A DNA stretch of 18,045 nucleotides from Saprospiraceae bacterium (lineage in GTDB: Bacteria > Bacteroidota > Bacteroidia > Chitinophagales > Saprospiraceae). The stretch's first letter is position 1, and every line of letters starts with the position of its first letter. The notes under the pieces are model-generated. The model worked only from the letters and a program-made list of their open reading frames with translations. It ran no database searches and had not been told where the DNA came from. Both the position numbers and the translations under genes were made by a program. This document shows positions 6,514 through 14,296 of the stretch, piece after piece. The stretch covers positions 1 through 18,045 of the forward strand of contig JABDJE010000077.1 in assembly GCA_013002625.1 (NCBI GenBank), given 5' to 3'.

Positions 6514-6880
6514 CCTGAATACTTAAGAAGAAGGTTTCAAATACAGTAAAAACCAAGTAAATTATCAGGAATGGTATGACAAACCATTTGTCGCTGGGCT
6601 CAGCAAGCTTAGCATAAATGAATACCATCATAAAGGAAGCTATAAGCTTTACAAAGACGTTAACAACTACGATGTACAGAAAGTATTCTCCTGCTTTTGA
6701 CTTGCTGCTGCGTTGTGCCAACCAATAGATAAAAATGCAAAAGGCCACAAAAAACACATAAGCAGATACGATAAACGCTACATGTTCTCGCATATCAACC
6801 ACAAAATGTGTGGCCACGAGAAGTATGAGCGCTATCAAAGCGCTAATGATTAAATTTTTAACAAACGTATTTATTGACAC
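6494..6880 (-). CDS. four-helix membrane protein of the AtpZ gene cluster
   Basis: A 128-residue integral membrane protein with four predicted helices at about 6-28, 33-55, 67-90 and 99-122. I see no enzymatic motif. It begins with GTG at 6880, sharing one base with the TAG stop of the AtpZ-like gene, so the two are probably translationally coupled. In many Bacteroidota a small membrane protein of this kind sits between AtpZ and atpB of the F-type ATP synthase operon, and an ATP synthase accessory (subunit I-like) role is a reasonable inference. Here no atpB follows; the gene instead runs into the convergent trhO with a 20-nt overlap. Confidence 0.65.
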   Translation of the reverse strand: MSINTFVKNLIISALIALILLVATHFVVDMREHVAFIVSAYVFFVAFCIFIYWLAQRSSKSKAGEYFLYIVVVNVFVKLIASFMMVFIYAKLAEPSDKWFVIPFLIIYLVFTVFETFFLSIQAKHSQK

Positions 6881-7110
6881 TACTTGGTTTTTCCTAGAAC
6901 TACAATGAGTTTATAAAAGTACGCGATTAGGACAATGAGACAGAATAGTACTGCAATATATTTCGTCTCATTACCCAAATACTTATCAATCTGAAGCCCT
7001 ATAAGCATGCCCATCAGAAGCAATCCAAACAACTGAAAAGCCATACCATAATACTGGCCATATAGCTTTGCATTGCTTGAGTTCTTTTTTTTAGGTGTTT
7101 TGTCTGGCAT
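6880..7110 (-). CDS. atpZ: AtpZ/AtpI-family ATP synthase accessory protein
   Basis: A 76-residue membrane protein: a short lysine-rich N terminus followed by two transmembrane helices (about 20-43 and 50-73) linked by QIDKYLGNETKY. The first helix ends in the G-x2-IGLQIDK pattern typical of AtpZ/AtpI proteins, which help F-type ATP synthase rotor assembly or Mg2+ handling. The start lies 5 nt after the bactofilin stop, and the downstream gene overlaps its stop, so the three form one operon. The family assignment is from the pattern and neighbourhood and is fairly secure; the precise role is not. Confidence 0.75.
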   Translation of the reverse strand: MPDKTPKKKNSSNAKLYGQYYGMAFQLFGLLLMGMLIGLQIDKYLGNETKYIAVLFCLIVLIAYFYKLIVVLGKTK

Positions 7111-7115
7111 CCGTG

Positions 7116-7544
7116 TTAGGAAGCGCTCGCCTCCTCTTGAGTATGATTTTGTGGGGACTGCGGTATGCTTTTGATCTTATTGCCCATATCACAGTTTCCA
7201 TTAAAAGTTGCACCGTTTTGAATATTCAATTTACCTGTCTTGATTTCACCAACAACATTGGCATTTTCTCTAACATCTAGTACATCATTGACAATTAATG
7301 TCCCTTGAAAATGACCTTCAATTACTGCATTCTGACAAGAGGCTTGACCTTCAACATGGCCTTCGGCACCAATAATTAATTTGCCAGAACAATTCAATGT
7401 GCCGTCTACTGTACCATCGATACGTATGTCGTTTTGAGCAGTGATTGTTCCTTCAATCTTAGTCCCGTTGACTAAGGTGTTAATTGCAGATTTGTTTGTT
7501 GTTGTCGCCATTTCTGATCCTGTTTTTTTTGTGTTTCCAAACAT
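7116..7544 (-). CDS. bactofilin (polymer-forming cytoskeletal protein)
   Basis: A 142-residue bactofilin. After a short polar N terminus, residues about 25-118 form the right-handed beta-helix typical of the family, with spaced short strands such as GTKIEGTITAQNDIRIDG, GTLNCSGKLIIGAEG and VVGEIKTGKLNIQNGA. The C terminus is a polar tail. Bactofilins self-assemble into filaments without nucleotides and scaffold cell-shape and wall enzymes at the membrane. The ATG at 7544 is preceded by AGGACC, a plausible Shine-Dalgarno-like site. It is the first gene of the bactofilin-AtpZ-membrane protein set, an arrangement common in Bacteroidota. Confidence 0.9.
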   Translation of the reverse strand: MFGNTKKTGSEMATTTNKSAINTLVNGTKIEGTITAQNDIRIDGTVDGTLNCSGKLIIGAEGHVEGQASCQNAVIEGHFQGTLIVNDVLDVRENANVVGEIKTGKLNIQNGATFNGNCDMGNKIKSIPQSPQNHTQEEASAS

Positions 7545-7577
7545 GGTCCTGTTAAATTTAAAATACGTGAATAGTAA

Positions 7578-7613
7578 AATCCTTGCTTAAACGATCACAT
7601 TTAAGCAAGGATT
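7578..7613 (-). terminator. strong hairpin downstream of porP/sprF, likely terminator
   Basis: A perfect 14-bp stem (AATCCTTGCTTAAA with its complement) with an 8-nt loop lies between the stop of the PorP/SprF gene (7657) and the bactofilin start (7544). Read on the minus strand it is followed by TTTTAC, a short U-tract. It is unrelated in sequence to the REP palindromes. Confidence 0.7.
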
Positions 7614-7656
7614 ATGACCTGCAAAATTGAAATTCTTATCTGGTAGACCGTTTTTA

Positions 7657-8706
7657 CTAGAAACGAGGACAGTAAACTGATCTCTTCTCTGGTCCGCAGA
7701 TTAAATAATTTAAAGAGAACTCAAATGCTCCATTGGCTGTTCCTGCCTGGCTAAGCTTGGATACTGTAATATCGTAGCTGAAACCAATACCGTAATTACC
7801 ATAATCAAATCTCGTCATGAGAATGAAAGCATCGGAGTGAATGCCGCTAGGCACTTTATTTCCTATTCGATACCAACCCCCTAATTGCCATGATTGTCCA
7901 TCAGAGCGAGATCCAAGGTTGAATCGTACACTTGTACCAAAATTAAATTGCATGTGCTGCCCCTGAGACATGTATACCAAACCTGGAACCAAGCTGATAT
8001 CTCTGTTCATCTCAAACTCACCACCAAAATGTAAAGTCAACCTACTTGTAAGTGCTTCATTATTGTTCAGGAATGACACATTCGGTTGATTGAGGTGGTG
8101 GAGTGCAAATCCTACATAGTAGCTGTTTCTATCATCCAAAACACTAAACCATAGCAATCCAGCACTTAAGTCTGCATGTAAAAAGTCTGTGTCTGTGATA
8201 TTGATTTCACCACCTGTCAATGATCCATCAAATCCACCATTGCCATCATGTTGAGATGGCCAGCGTGCACCTGTTAAATCAATACTTCTTTGATTGATCC
8301 CAGCGTCAGCACCAAATACCAAATAGTGGGCAGACTTTCTGTAACCCCCCATTTTCTTACTGTAGGAAAATGAAATCCTACCCTGGGTTGTTCCGTAAGA
8401 TACCGCACCTGCTCTATCTCCCCAGAATGATCCACCAATTCCGAAAAAGTCTGAACGACCCACGGCAATTTTTTGATCATAGGAAACAGAATATGTATTG
8501 TAAGCATCGCCTTGTATAGCTTGGGACCACTGATTTCTATAATTGGCAACAATTCTAGTGTTGCAATTCATTACACCGGTCATGGCAGGGTTGAGATTCA
8601 GCGGGGACATATAAAACTGAGAGAAGTGAATGTCCTGTGACATGAGAGAAGACCCGCTCAACACAAAAACCAGTAAAACCAGCACATTTTTAGTAAACCT
8701 CATCAT
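7657..8706 (-). CDS. PorP/SprF-family type IX secretion outer-membrane protein
   Basis: A 349-residue outer-membrane beta-barrel. A signal peptide (about residues 1-24, ending SLMSQ) precedes the family hallmark FSQFYMSPLNLNPAMTG at about 28-44. The rest alternates glycine/aromatic strands and turns, as in a 14-strand-type barrel, and the protein ends with the PorP/SprF-typical C terminus CPRF. Family members work with the T9SS and gliding machinery at the outer membrane, often paired with a specific secreted adhesin or anchor. The frame extends to a TTG at 8739, but the tandem ATG at 8706/8703 begins right at the signal peptide and is chosen. The gene is divergent from the GSCFA gene and has its own terminator hairpin downstream. 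No PorE-like partner is adjacent. Confidence 0.88.
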   Translation of the reverse strand: MMRFTKNVLVLLVFVLSGSSLMSQDIHFSQFYMSPLNLNPAMTGVMNCNTRIVANYRNQWSQAIQGDAYNTYSVSYDQKIAVGRSDFFGIGGSFWGDRAGAVSYGTTQGRISFSYSKKMGGYRKSAHYLVFGADAGINQRSIDLTGARWPSQHDGNGGFDGSLTGGEINITDTDFLHADLSAGLLWFSVLDDRNSYYVGFALHHLNQPNVSFLNNNEALTSRLTLHFGGEFEMNRDISLVPGLVYMSQGQHMQFNFGTSVRFNLGSRSDGQSWQLGGWYRIGNKVPSGIHSDAFILMTRFDYGNYGIGFSYDITVSKLSQAGTANGAFEFSLNYLICGPEKRSVYCPRF

Positions 8707-8796
8707 AAATTTTTTATCATTCAAAATCTGGAAGAACAAGAATAACTAAGATATTACATTTTATAGAATAAAAAGCATGAAAATTTGCTCCGAAAC

Positions 8797-8812
8797 GACA
8801 AAAAATTTTGTC
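8797..8812. repeat. short perfect palindrome in divergent intergenic region
   Basis: GACAAAAAATTTTGTC is a perfect inverted repeat in the 212-nt gap between the divergent PorP/SprF and GSCFA genes. Its position would suit an operator, but an A/T-rich palindrome of this length can also occur by chance. Confidence 0.35.
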
Positions 8813-8918
8813 TGCTAATTCCAATTAAAGCAAATCACTTACTATTTAATCTTACGCAATAAGAAATAAGCAATCTATATGCCATATTTGAGAATAAAAT
8901 GAACAAAATCAGTCAATT

Positions 8919-9890
8919 ATGAACTTTAGGTCCCCACTTATATTGAATCCCAGCAGCTTACAAATCCATTACAATTCTAATATATTATCCATAGGCTCCT
9001 GCTTTGCAGAAAACATCGCCCATAAATTGACCGAATTGAAGTACAATTTACTGCCCAATCCGGCAGGAATATGCTTCAATCCTGTGAGCATTCTTCACAC
9101 CATAAAGAGATCAATAATTGGAGATTCGCTGCCTGAATCTGAATTTATTGAATCACAAGACCTTTGGTGCCATCATGATTTTCATGGTTCTTTTAATCAT
9201 CCTGATAAAAAGGCATGTATGCTTGCTGTTAATGACAGTATTAATGAAAGCCATTTGTTTTTAAAAAATGTTGATCGAGTCATCATAACTCTGGGTACAG
9301 CTTATGTATATGCTTTGGATAATGAAATTGTAAACAACTGCCATAAGAGACCACAATCGATGTTTACAAGAAGAAGACTCAACCCCGTCGAAATAAGAGA
9401 AGCCTTAAATGAGGCCATTGAGATATTGGATGCATTTTCAACTCGGGATATAAAATATATTTTAACTCTAAGCCCTGTTCGTCATTTGAAAGACGGGATG
9501 GTCGAAAACAATATCTCAAAAGCTTCCTGCCTTATAGCAATGCATGATGTCGTCCAAAGTCATAATCATGTTCAATACTTTCCAGCTTATGAATTGCTAA
9601 TGGATGATTTAAGAGATTATCGATTTTATGCCAAAGACAGAATTCATCCTTCAGATGAAGCCATTGATTATGTTTTTCACAAATTTCAAGAGACACATTT
9701 GGATGAAAAAGATAAAGGCTTGAGAAATAAGGTTTACAAACTGAAGCAAGCGCTCAACCATAAGCCATTTAATCCAGACAGCGCCCAATATGAAGCTTTT
9801 AAGCAAGATCTTTTAACCAAGATGTCGCATTTGGAGCAAACGCACAGCTTTATGAATTTTAGTGAAGAAAAGCTTAATCTGCGCTCTTAA
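8919..9890 (+). CDS. GSCFA-domain SGNH-like hydrolase
   Basis: A 323-residue cytoplasmic-looking protein (no signal peptide). The family name motif G-S-C-F-A is at residues 26-30, with Ser27 as the candidate nucleophile in an SGNH/GDSL-like fold; the matching Asp240 and His243 lie in KDRIHPSDEAIDYVF. Other family landmarks are FNPVSI, ITLGTAYVY and LSPVRHLKDG. Family members are widespread in Bacteroidota, and the substrate is unknown; an esterase or acyl-transfer reaction is an inference from the fold. The ATG at 8919 starts directly with the family's usual opening (FRSPL). Its TAA overlaps the convergent amidohydrolase stop by 4 nt. Confidence 0.9.
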   Translation: MNFRSPLILNPSSLQIHYNSNILSIGSCFAENIAHKLTELKYNLLPNPAGICFNPVSILHTIKRSIIGDSLPESEFIESQDLWCHHDFHGSFNHPDKKACMLAVNDSINESHLFLKNVDRVIITLGTAYVYALDNEIVNNCHKRPQSMFTRRRLNPVEIREALNEAIEILDAFSTRDIKYILTLSPVRHLKDGMVENNISKASCLIAMHDVVQSHNHVQYFPAYELLMDDLRDYRFYAKDRIHPSDEAIDYVFHKFQETHLDEKDKGLRNKVYKLKQALNHKPFNPDSAQYEAFKQDLLTKMSHLEQTHSFMNFSEEKLNLRS

Positions 9891-11065
9891 AGAATTCTTC
9901 GAGCTTGGCTTCCTTCTAAGATCGTATCGTCTCCCTGCCAATCTAACGCTAGGTGCACAAGCCCGGGTGTCTTTCCTTCTTCAATAGAACCGATTTCAGT
10001 TTCGTAACCCAGTGCTTCTGCTCCGTTAATGGTGGCCCACTTCAGAAGATCTTGCAACGGAACATAAGATTGATGTTTTTTAATGGTTTTAATTTCTTCC
10101 CATATAGATAATTGCCAATTCGACATAATACTGTCCGTTCCAATTGTCATCTTAGCATTTTGGTTCAGGAAGTTGCGATAGTACGGCAATCTGTTTTCAA
10201 TATATAAGTTTGCATTTGGACATGTCGCCCAATATAGATTTTCAGACCATTGGTGCGCCGCAGCTATATCCGATTCAGTGCTTAAGGTATTGTGCACAAA
10301 AATATTACGTGCTTTGGGTTCCATGTATTTCAGGGCATAATAAATGGATCCCTTTCCAATCGGTGTGAAATCGTCCATTTCAAAACCAAAGCCTTTATAA
10401 AAACTTTTGAAGTCTCCTGACCCGTCTTCGAACAATCTATTCTCATCGAGGGTTTCCTGGTTATGAATACTGATCGTAGATGATTCCGGATTGGCTTTAT
10501 TGATAAACTCAAACAAATCTTTACTCACCGAATAAGGGGCATGCGGTACAAAGCTTTTTTTATTTCCTCCGCTTTTTGCCTGGCCTGCAAAAACAGTACG
10601 ATAATTTACTACAGTTGGCTCGATTAATGTTGCCTGCATGAAGTCGAACATTTCAACGAAAGTATAGTACTTGATAGGGCTTAATTCTTTTTGAGCTGCT
10701 GTATCCGTTTTATTTGAAATATCTCCAACTGCTTGAATACCAGACTCAAACATCGCTTTATCCCATTTTTTTATAGCCAATTGTATTATCGCTTCATCAA
10801 AATCTCTGAGCTTGACGACATTGGAAATAAAAGGAATCAACTTTGTGCCGGTCTGTGTTAAGCCCTTCATGTGGGATAACTCCAGATGGCAATGTGTATT
10901 AACAAATCCGGGAAGAATGATTCCATTAAATTTTTCGATATCCGCAGTTCCCAGCTCAGCTCTGGTGGTCACTTTTTCTACCTTTTGACCATTCATAACA
11001 ACGACACCGTTAGGAATTATTTCACCAGTGATAGGGAAAATGTAATCAGCAGAAATAAATCGCAT
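9887..11065 (-). CDS. amidohydrolase-superfamily metal-dependent deaminase/hydrolase
   Basis: A 392-residue enzyme of the SsnA/TRZ-ATZ-like branch. A small N-terminal beta domain is followed by the barrel, with metal ligands H58 and H60 (THCHLELS), H201 (IHNQE, with catalytic Glu204), H258 (VHNT) and D311 (GTDS). A further conserved His175 lies in VPHAPYS. The C terminus has GSIEEGKTPGLV, which closes the accessory beta domain in this family. All residues for catalysis are present. The FVNTHCHLELSHMKG signature resembles that of nucleoside-type deaminases such as aminodeoxyfutalosine deaminase, but I cannot fix the substrate. The ATG at 11065 lies one base after the DUF1015 stop (TAA-T-ATG), so the two are probably translationally coupled. 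Confidence 0.85.
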   Translation of the reverse strand: MRFISADYIFPITGEIIPNGVVVMNGQKVEKVTTRAELGTADIEKFNGIILPGFVNTHCHLELSHMKGLTQTGTKLIPFISNVVKLRDFDEAIIQLAIKKWDKAMFESGIQAVGDISNKTDTAAQKELSPIKYYTFVEMFDFMQATLIEPTVVNYRTVFAGQAKSGGNKKSFVPHAPYSVSKDLFEFINKANPESSTISIHNQETLDENRLFEDGSGDFKSFYKGFGFEMDDFTPIGKGSIYYALKYMEPKARNIFVHNTLSTESDIAAAHQWSENLYWATCPNANLYIENRLPYYRNFLNQNAKMTIGTDSIMSNWQLSIWEEIKTIKKHQSYVPLQDLLKWATINGAEALGYETEIGSIEEGKTPGLVHLALDWQGDDTILEGSQARRIL

Positions 11066-11066
11066 A

Positions 11067-12167
11067 TTACAAGTCTTTTGCTATTATTCCGCTCTTGAGT
11101 CTCGGCACAAACCAAGTGCTTTTTGGTGGAAGTGTTTGACCAGAGTCGGCAACTTCGGTCAGTTCCTTATCTGATACCGGGTAGATACAAATGGCCACAC
11201 CCGCTTTACGTCTATGTGTATGACGGACAATTTTTGCTAGAGAATCTGTACCGCTGTAATAGCTGATACGGGTATCCAATCGAATATCTTTGATCTTTAA
11301 TATTTTCTCGAAAATATAATAGTTGATTAACGCCGTATCCAACACAACAGGGAACCGACCTTTGGACAGGTATTTCGCCTTCCACTCCATGAGATACCAC
11401 ACACCATCAATATAGAATGAAACTTGATGTTTGCGAGAAGGTTTTATAGCTTTTCTTGATCGTGTGATTTTGAAATACTGAGACAACAAGGCAACAAATT
11501 GTGACGTGGGCATGATGTCCGCGATATCCACAATTCGATTATAATCCCAAATTCGTAATTCATTGAATGGAAAATAGGCTGTCAACAATTGATCGTATTT
11601 ATGCGCATCCTCTCCCAGATCTTTTGATGAATTCAAAAGTAAGCAAGTTGTCGATCGATGATGTCCATCTCCGATGTACGCTTTATCAAGCTCTTTGAAC
11701 TTCTTGATTATAAGGTCAACCTTTTTAGGGTCATCAATCTTCCAAATTCTGTGTTCCTCTTTATCGGGGAATGCAATTTTTACTGTAGGTTTTTTCCGCT
11801 TAGCCCATGTTTTCAATTCTTCCTCGACGCCATTAAATGGTTTATATCCCAAAAGGACTGGTTTAACAAGTGCTTTTCGTTGAAGGAATAAGTGCATCAT
11901 TTGCTGCTCTTTTGCCGCTAATGTCTTTTCGTGTTTGAGCAGTTTGTGTTTTCTCAATTCATCAACATCCGTGCAACATAGCAAGCCTGTATGCAAACTA
12001 AGTTTTGTCTTGATCTGATATACATATATCGTGGGCTCATCTACAGGCGAGTAAAACCCACTTTCCCTGTACTCCGTATACTGATACTTGATATTCGAAA
12101 AGAAGGAACTCGGGGATGTAATCAGATCCACTTTGGGGAATACCGCCTTAAAAGCTTTAATGTTCAT
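11067..12167 (-). CDS. DUF1015 family protein
   Basis: A 366-residue soluble protein of the DUF1015 family. Landmarks are the N-terminal region with YVYQI, the LLKHEKTLAAKEQQ segment (His79-Glu80) and IGDGHHRSTT, with D167-G-H-H-R171. The DGHHR motif is shared with ParB/Srx-like and SerK-type nucleotide-using folds, so a kinase-like or phosphate-handling activity is possible, but no biochemical role can be assigned from sequence. In Bacteroidota this family is often near serine biosynthesis genes; here it is instead paired with an amidohydrolase. It is somewhat shorter than the usual 400 or so residues, with no visible break. The upstream gap to thrS (divergent, 140 nt) shows no clear regulatory element. 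Confidence 0.87.
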   Translation of the reverse strand: MNIKAFKAVFPKVDLITSPSSFFSNIKYQYTEYRESGFYSPVDEPTIYVYQIKTKLSLHTGLLCCTDVDELRKHKLLKHEKTLAAKEQQMMHLFLQRKALVKPVLLGYKPFNGVEEELKTWAKRKKPTVKIAFPDKEEHRIWKIDDPKKVDLIIKKFKELDKAYIGDGHHRSTTCLLLNSSKDLGEDAHKYDQLLTAYFPFNELRIWDYNRIVDIADIMPTSQFVALLSQYFKITRSRKAIKPSRKHQVSFYIDGVWYLMEWKAKYLSKGRFPVVLDTALINYYIFEKILKIKDIRLDTRISYYSGTDSLAKIVRHTHRRKAGVAICIYPVSDKELTEVADSGQTLPPKSTWFVPRLKSGIIAKDL

Positions 12168-12307
12168 TTGTAAGGTTATATCTCGTGTTTCAATTCGGGC
12201 ACCAATTTATTCAAATAAACAATAATCGACCCATATTCTAGATATCTTCTGTAGATGAAGTTGCGAATAATCAATTTGTCATATCTTGCATCAAAATTTA
12301 TTGTAAT

Positions 12308-14224
12308 ATGAAAATTACCTTTCCTGATGGAAATGTAAGGGAATATGAGAATGGACTGACATCTGTTCAAATTGCGGAGTCGATAAGTGAAGGTCTCGCT
12401 CGCAATGTATTATCTGCCACTGTTAATGGTGAAATGTGGGATGCGACGCGCCCTATTGATGAGGATGCCACGATTAAGTTTCATACCTGGAAGGATAGCG
12501 AAGGAAAATATGCATTTTGGCATTCCTCTGCACACCTATTAGCTGAAGCCCTTGAAGCATTGTTTGATAATGTTAAGTTTGGAATCGGACCTCCAATCGA
12601 GAATGGATTCTACTATGATATCGATACGGGAGACACCATCCTCACCCCTGAGGATTTTACGCGTATTGAAAAAAAGATGCTTGAATTGGCGCAACAGAAA
12701 AATGAATTTGAGCGCAAGGAGATTTCCAAGGCTGACGCTATAGCCTATTTCAAAGAAAAGAATGACACCTACAAACTCGAGCTTTTGGAAGATCTTGAAG
12801 ATGGTACGATTACGTTTTATACCCAAGGGGAATTTACCGACCTGTGTAGAGGACCACATATTCCACATACAGGTAAAATAAAAGCCATAAAGGTGATGAG
12901 CCTTGCAGGGGCTTATTGGAGGGGTGATGAGACGCGAAAGCAAATGACCCGGGTCTATGGAATCACTTTCCCCAAACAAAAAGAATTGAAAGAATATCTC
13001 GAATTGCTGGAGGAAGCAAAGAAGCGTGACCACAGAAAGCTGGGACAAGAACTGGAACTGTTTATGTTTTCAGAAAAAGTAGGATCCGGGCTTCCGATCT
13101 GGTTACCAAAAGGCACACAAATAAGAGAACGCCTACAGAATTATTTGCGTCAGGAACAAGAGAAGCGAGGCTATAAGATGGTGGTTACACCACATATCGG
13201 CGGGAAGGACTTATATGTTACTTCAGGTCATTATGCTAAATATGGTGAAGACAGTTTTCAGCCCATTCATACACCAAGGGAAGGCGAGGAGTTTTTACTC
13301 AAACCCATGAATTGTCCACATCACTGTGAAATATTTGGACATCGTCCACGCTCGTACAAAGAACTTCCATTGCGTATTGGAGAGTTTGGTACTGTATACC
13401 GATACGAGCAAAGCGGTGAATTACATGGATTATCCAGAGTACGTGGTTTTACACAAGATGATGCACATATTTTTTGTACGACCGAACAACTAAAGGATGA
13501 ATTTCTGGATGTCCTTGAACTGACAACCCAAGTTTTGGAAAAAATGGGTTTTGATGATTTCACGGCTCAAATATCTCTACGCGATCCAGACAACCCTGAA
13601 AAGTATATAGGCTCTGATGAAAACTGGGATGCCGCAGAAGCAGCCATCATTGATGCTACCAAGGAAGTGGATATGGAGACAGTCACCGAATTAGGGGAAG
13701 CAGCCTTCTACGGACCCAAGCTTGATTTCATGATCAAGGATGCATTGGGCAGAAAATGGCAGCTGGGTACCATCCAGGTAGATTATAATTTACCGGATAG
13801 GTTTGAGCTTGAATACATCGGCTCCGATAACCAGGCACATCGCCCGGTAATGATTCACCGTGCTCCTTTTGGTTCAATGGAGCGCTTTATGTCAATTTTA
13901 ATCGAACATACAGCAGGTAAATTCCCGCTGTGGTTGACACCTGAACAGTTTGTTCTCATACCGGTAGACAACAAGTTTGCTCCGTATTGTGAAGAGATGA
14001 AAGCACGTCTCGCGCAACACGATATTCGTGGATTTGTAGATGATCGTAATGAGACCATTGGTAAGAAAATTCGTGATAATGAATTGAAAAGAATTCCATT
14101 ATTACTCATCATTGGTGAAAATGAAATCAATGCCGGAGGCGTATCTGTTCGTCAACAAGGCGGCGAAGACCTTGGCGCTATGAGTGTGGAAAGCTTTGTA
14201 GAGTGGTTTAACGCTCAGCTTTAA
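12308..14224 (+). CDS. thrS: threonyl-tRNA synthetase
   Basis: A complete 638-residue class II aminoacyl-tRNA synthetase that charges tRNA-Thr. Domains in order are TGS (about 1-61), the editing domain with H72, H76, C180 and H184 (equivalents of the E. coli HxxxH and CRGPH sites), the catalytic core from about 245 to 535, and the anticodon-binding domain from about 540 (VLIPVDNKFAPYC...). The catalytic zinc ligands are Cys336 (MNCPHHC), His387 (DDAHIF) and His517 (IHRAPFGS). Editing residues are intact, so serine mischarging should be corrected. The ATG at 12308 gives the usual TGS opening (MKITFPDG). The upstream 140 nt contain no visible T-box or leader structure. A REP-type hairpin follows 27 nt after the stop. 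Confidence 0.97.
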   Translation: MKITFPDGNVREYENGLTSVQIAESISEGLARNVLSATVNGEMWDATRPIDEDATIKFHTWKDSEGKYAFWHSSAHLLAEALEALFDNVKFGIGPPIENGFYYDIDTGDTILTPEDFTRIEKKMLELAQQKNEFERKEISKADAIAYFKEKNDTYKLELLEDLEDGTITFYTQGEFTDLCRGPHIPHTGKIKAIKVMSLAGAYWRGDETRKQMTRVYGITFPKQKELKEYLELLEEAKKRDHRKLGQELELFMFSEKVGSGLPIWLPKGTQIRERLQNYLRQEQEKRGYKMVVTPHIGGKDLYVTSGHYAKYGEDSFQPIHTPREGEEFLLKPMNCPHHCEIFGHRPRSYKELPLRIGEFGTVYRYEQSGELHGLSRVRGFTQDDAHIFCTTEQLKDEFLDVLELTTQVLEKMGFDDFTAQISLRDPDNPEKYIGSDENWDAAEAAIIDATKEVDMETVTELGEAAFYGPKLDFMIKDALGRKWQLGTIQVDYNLPDRFELEYIGSDNQAHRPVMIHRAPFGSMERFMSILIEHTAGKFPLWLTPEQFVLIPVDNKFAPYCEEMKARLAQHDIRGFVDDRNETIGKKIRDNELKRIPLLLIIGENEINAGGVSVRQQGGEDLGAMSVESFVEWFNAQL

Positions 14225-14250
14225 GGAAGTAACGGGTCGAAGATGTAGAG

Positions 14251-14283
14251 TATTAGGCTTAAGTTTGAAACTTAAGCCTAATA
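14251..14283. terminator. solo REP-type palindrome between convergent genes, likely bidirectional terminator
   Basis: A perfect palindrome with 16-nt arms TATTAGGCTTAAGTTT and AAACTTAAGCCTAATA around one G. It lies in the middle of the 72-nt gap between the thrS stop (14224) and the convergent PorE-like stop (14297), the right place to end both transcripts. The core is the same as the RAYT-array hairpins except for one paired change in each arm (T to C, A to G) that keeps pairing. It is preceded by GTAG at 14245-14248, comparable to the GTAG-type tetranucleotide that precedes many REP sequences. Confidence 0.8.
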
Positions 14284-14296
14284 ACTCAATATATCC

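Noticed and set aside
8707..8739. Longer TTG start for the PorP/SprF gene
   Set aside because: It would place eleven residues before a normal signal peptide; the ATG at 8706 is better.
12168..12307. T-box or leader regulation of thrS
   Set aside because: No T-box core, stem-loop series or leader peptide with threonine codons is visible in the 140 nt.
12176..12370. Small minus-strand ORF in the DUF1015/thrS gap
   Set aside because: It runs through the start of thrS, has no recognisable features and is probably a chance frame in AT-rich DNA.
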